Shown here: positions 63,963 to 64,000 of the stretch, piece by piece
How the letters are laid out: each line of letters starts with the position of its first letter
How positions within the stretch are numbered: the stretch's first letter is position 1
Assembly: GCF_002835935.1 (NCBI RefSeq)
Contig: NZ_PJCF01000005.1
Span: 620,001 to 684,000, forward strand
Reading direction: 5' to 3'
Length of the DNA stretch: 64,000 bases
Source: Paraglaciecola sp. MB-3u-78
GTDB lineage: Bacteria > Pseudomonadota > Gammaproteobacteria > Enterobacterales > Alteromonadaceae
The notes under the pieces: generated by a model
Told to the model about the DNA's origin: nothing
The model's input: the letters and a program-made list of their open reading frames with translations, nothing else
Database searches by the model: none
Made by a program: the position numbers and the translations under genes

Positions 63963-64000
63963 ATGAGTCGGTCATTACGATTAGAAGTTGCAGGGTAGGT
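63963..64000 (+). pseudogene. Start of a RAYT/IS200-like transposase, apparently interrupted
   Basis: From ATG 63963 the frame reads MSRSLRLEVAG then TAG (63996-63998). M(A/S)R.LRLE.AG is the common opening of REP-associated tyrosine transposases. The stop at codon 12 and the window end leave it unclear whether the gene is dead. The upstream repeats (63642-63936) support the identification. Confidence 0.5.

Overview
The window is a polysaccharide (capsule / O-antigen-like) biosynthesis region from a gammaproteobacterium. The gene families, the insertion sequences and the many sulfotransferases suggest a marine Alteromonadales-type organism (Shewanella / Paraglaciecola / Colwellia-like). That placement is an inference from gene content, not from a marker gene. 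Almost everything is on the + strand, and no rRNA, tRNA or CRISPR array was seen.

Layout. (1) 1-12.8 kb: the end of an unknown gene, a Gfo/Idh oxidoreductase, a short graveyard (IS5-type transposase and GDP-fucose synthase remnants), then a tight operon for a legionaminic-acid-type nonulosonate: dehydratase (legB), aminotransferase (legC), GNAT, hydrolysing 2-epimerase (legG/neuC), PIG-L deacetylase, synthase (legI/neuB), NeuD-type O/N-acyltransferase, PtmE-like CBS-nucleotidyltransferase, CMP-transferase (legF/neuA), two SDRs and a Gfo/Idh protein. (2) 13-21.5 kb: a Wzx/Wzy-type assembly set with a flippase, a GT42/DUF115-like protein, an acetyltransferase, three glycosyltransferases and a polymerase, separated by decayed spacers. 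(3) 21.9-30.4 kb: a mobile-element pile-up. It holds a complete IS3-family element, a complete IS66-family element and a complete ISAs1-family element, all with matching terminal repeats and target duplications. Between them lie the remains of a minus-strand operon (legC remnant, polysaccharide-deacetylase remnant, intact GNAT), followed by an IS66 remnant and a UDP-glucuronate-epimerase remnant. (4) 30.4-37.8 kb: a GT4, a reductase, a PglC-type initiating transferase and a WbpM-type dehydratase (a QuiNAc-type module), an SDR remnant and a WecA-type initiating transferase. (5) 37.9-43 kb: an ABC-dependent capsule export set (lipoprotein, Wza/KpsD-type SLBB exporter, KpsM, KpsT, KpsE-like). (6) 43-62.3 kb: rmlACDB for dTDP-L-rhamnose, two very repetitive coiled-coil proteins, glycosyltransferases, a short GDP-mannose dehydratase, sulfotransferases and a WcbI-type acetyltransferase. 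(7) 62.3-64 kb: a small element with inverted ends, a minus-strand sulfotransferase behind two tandem LacI-type operators, and a repeat array leading into the start of a RAYT-type transposase.

How it works together (inference): the cell seems able to build two glycans. One is a Wzx/Wzy-type polymer carrying a legionaminic-acid derivative. The other is an ABC-exported, rhamnose-containing and probably sulfated glycan. The most interesting novelty is the pair of long internally repeated coiled-coil proteins, each fused to a degenerate enzyme domain (methyltransferase-like and sulfotransferase-like) and placed with the ABC export genes. They resemble in architecture the WbdD-type molecular rulers of ABC-dependent O-antigens, and their near-identical in-frame DNA repeats could let ruler length change by recombination. 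The locus also shows heavy turnover, with at least eight gene or IS remnants and three fresh IS insertions.
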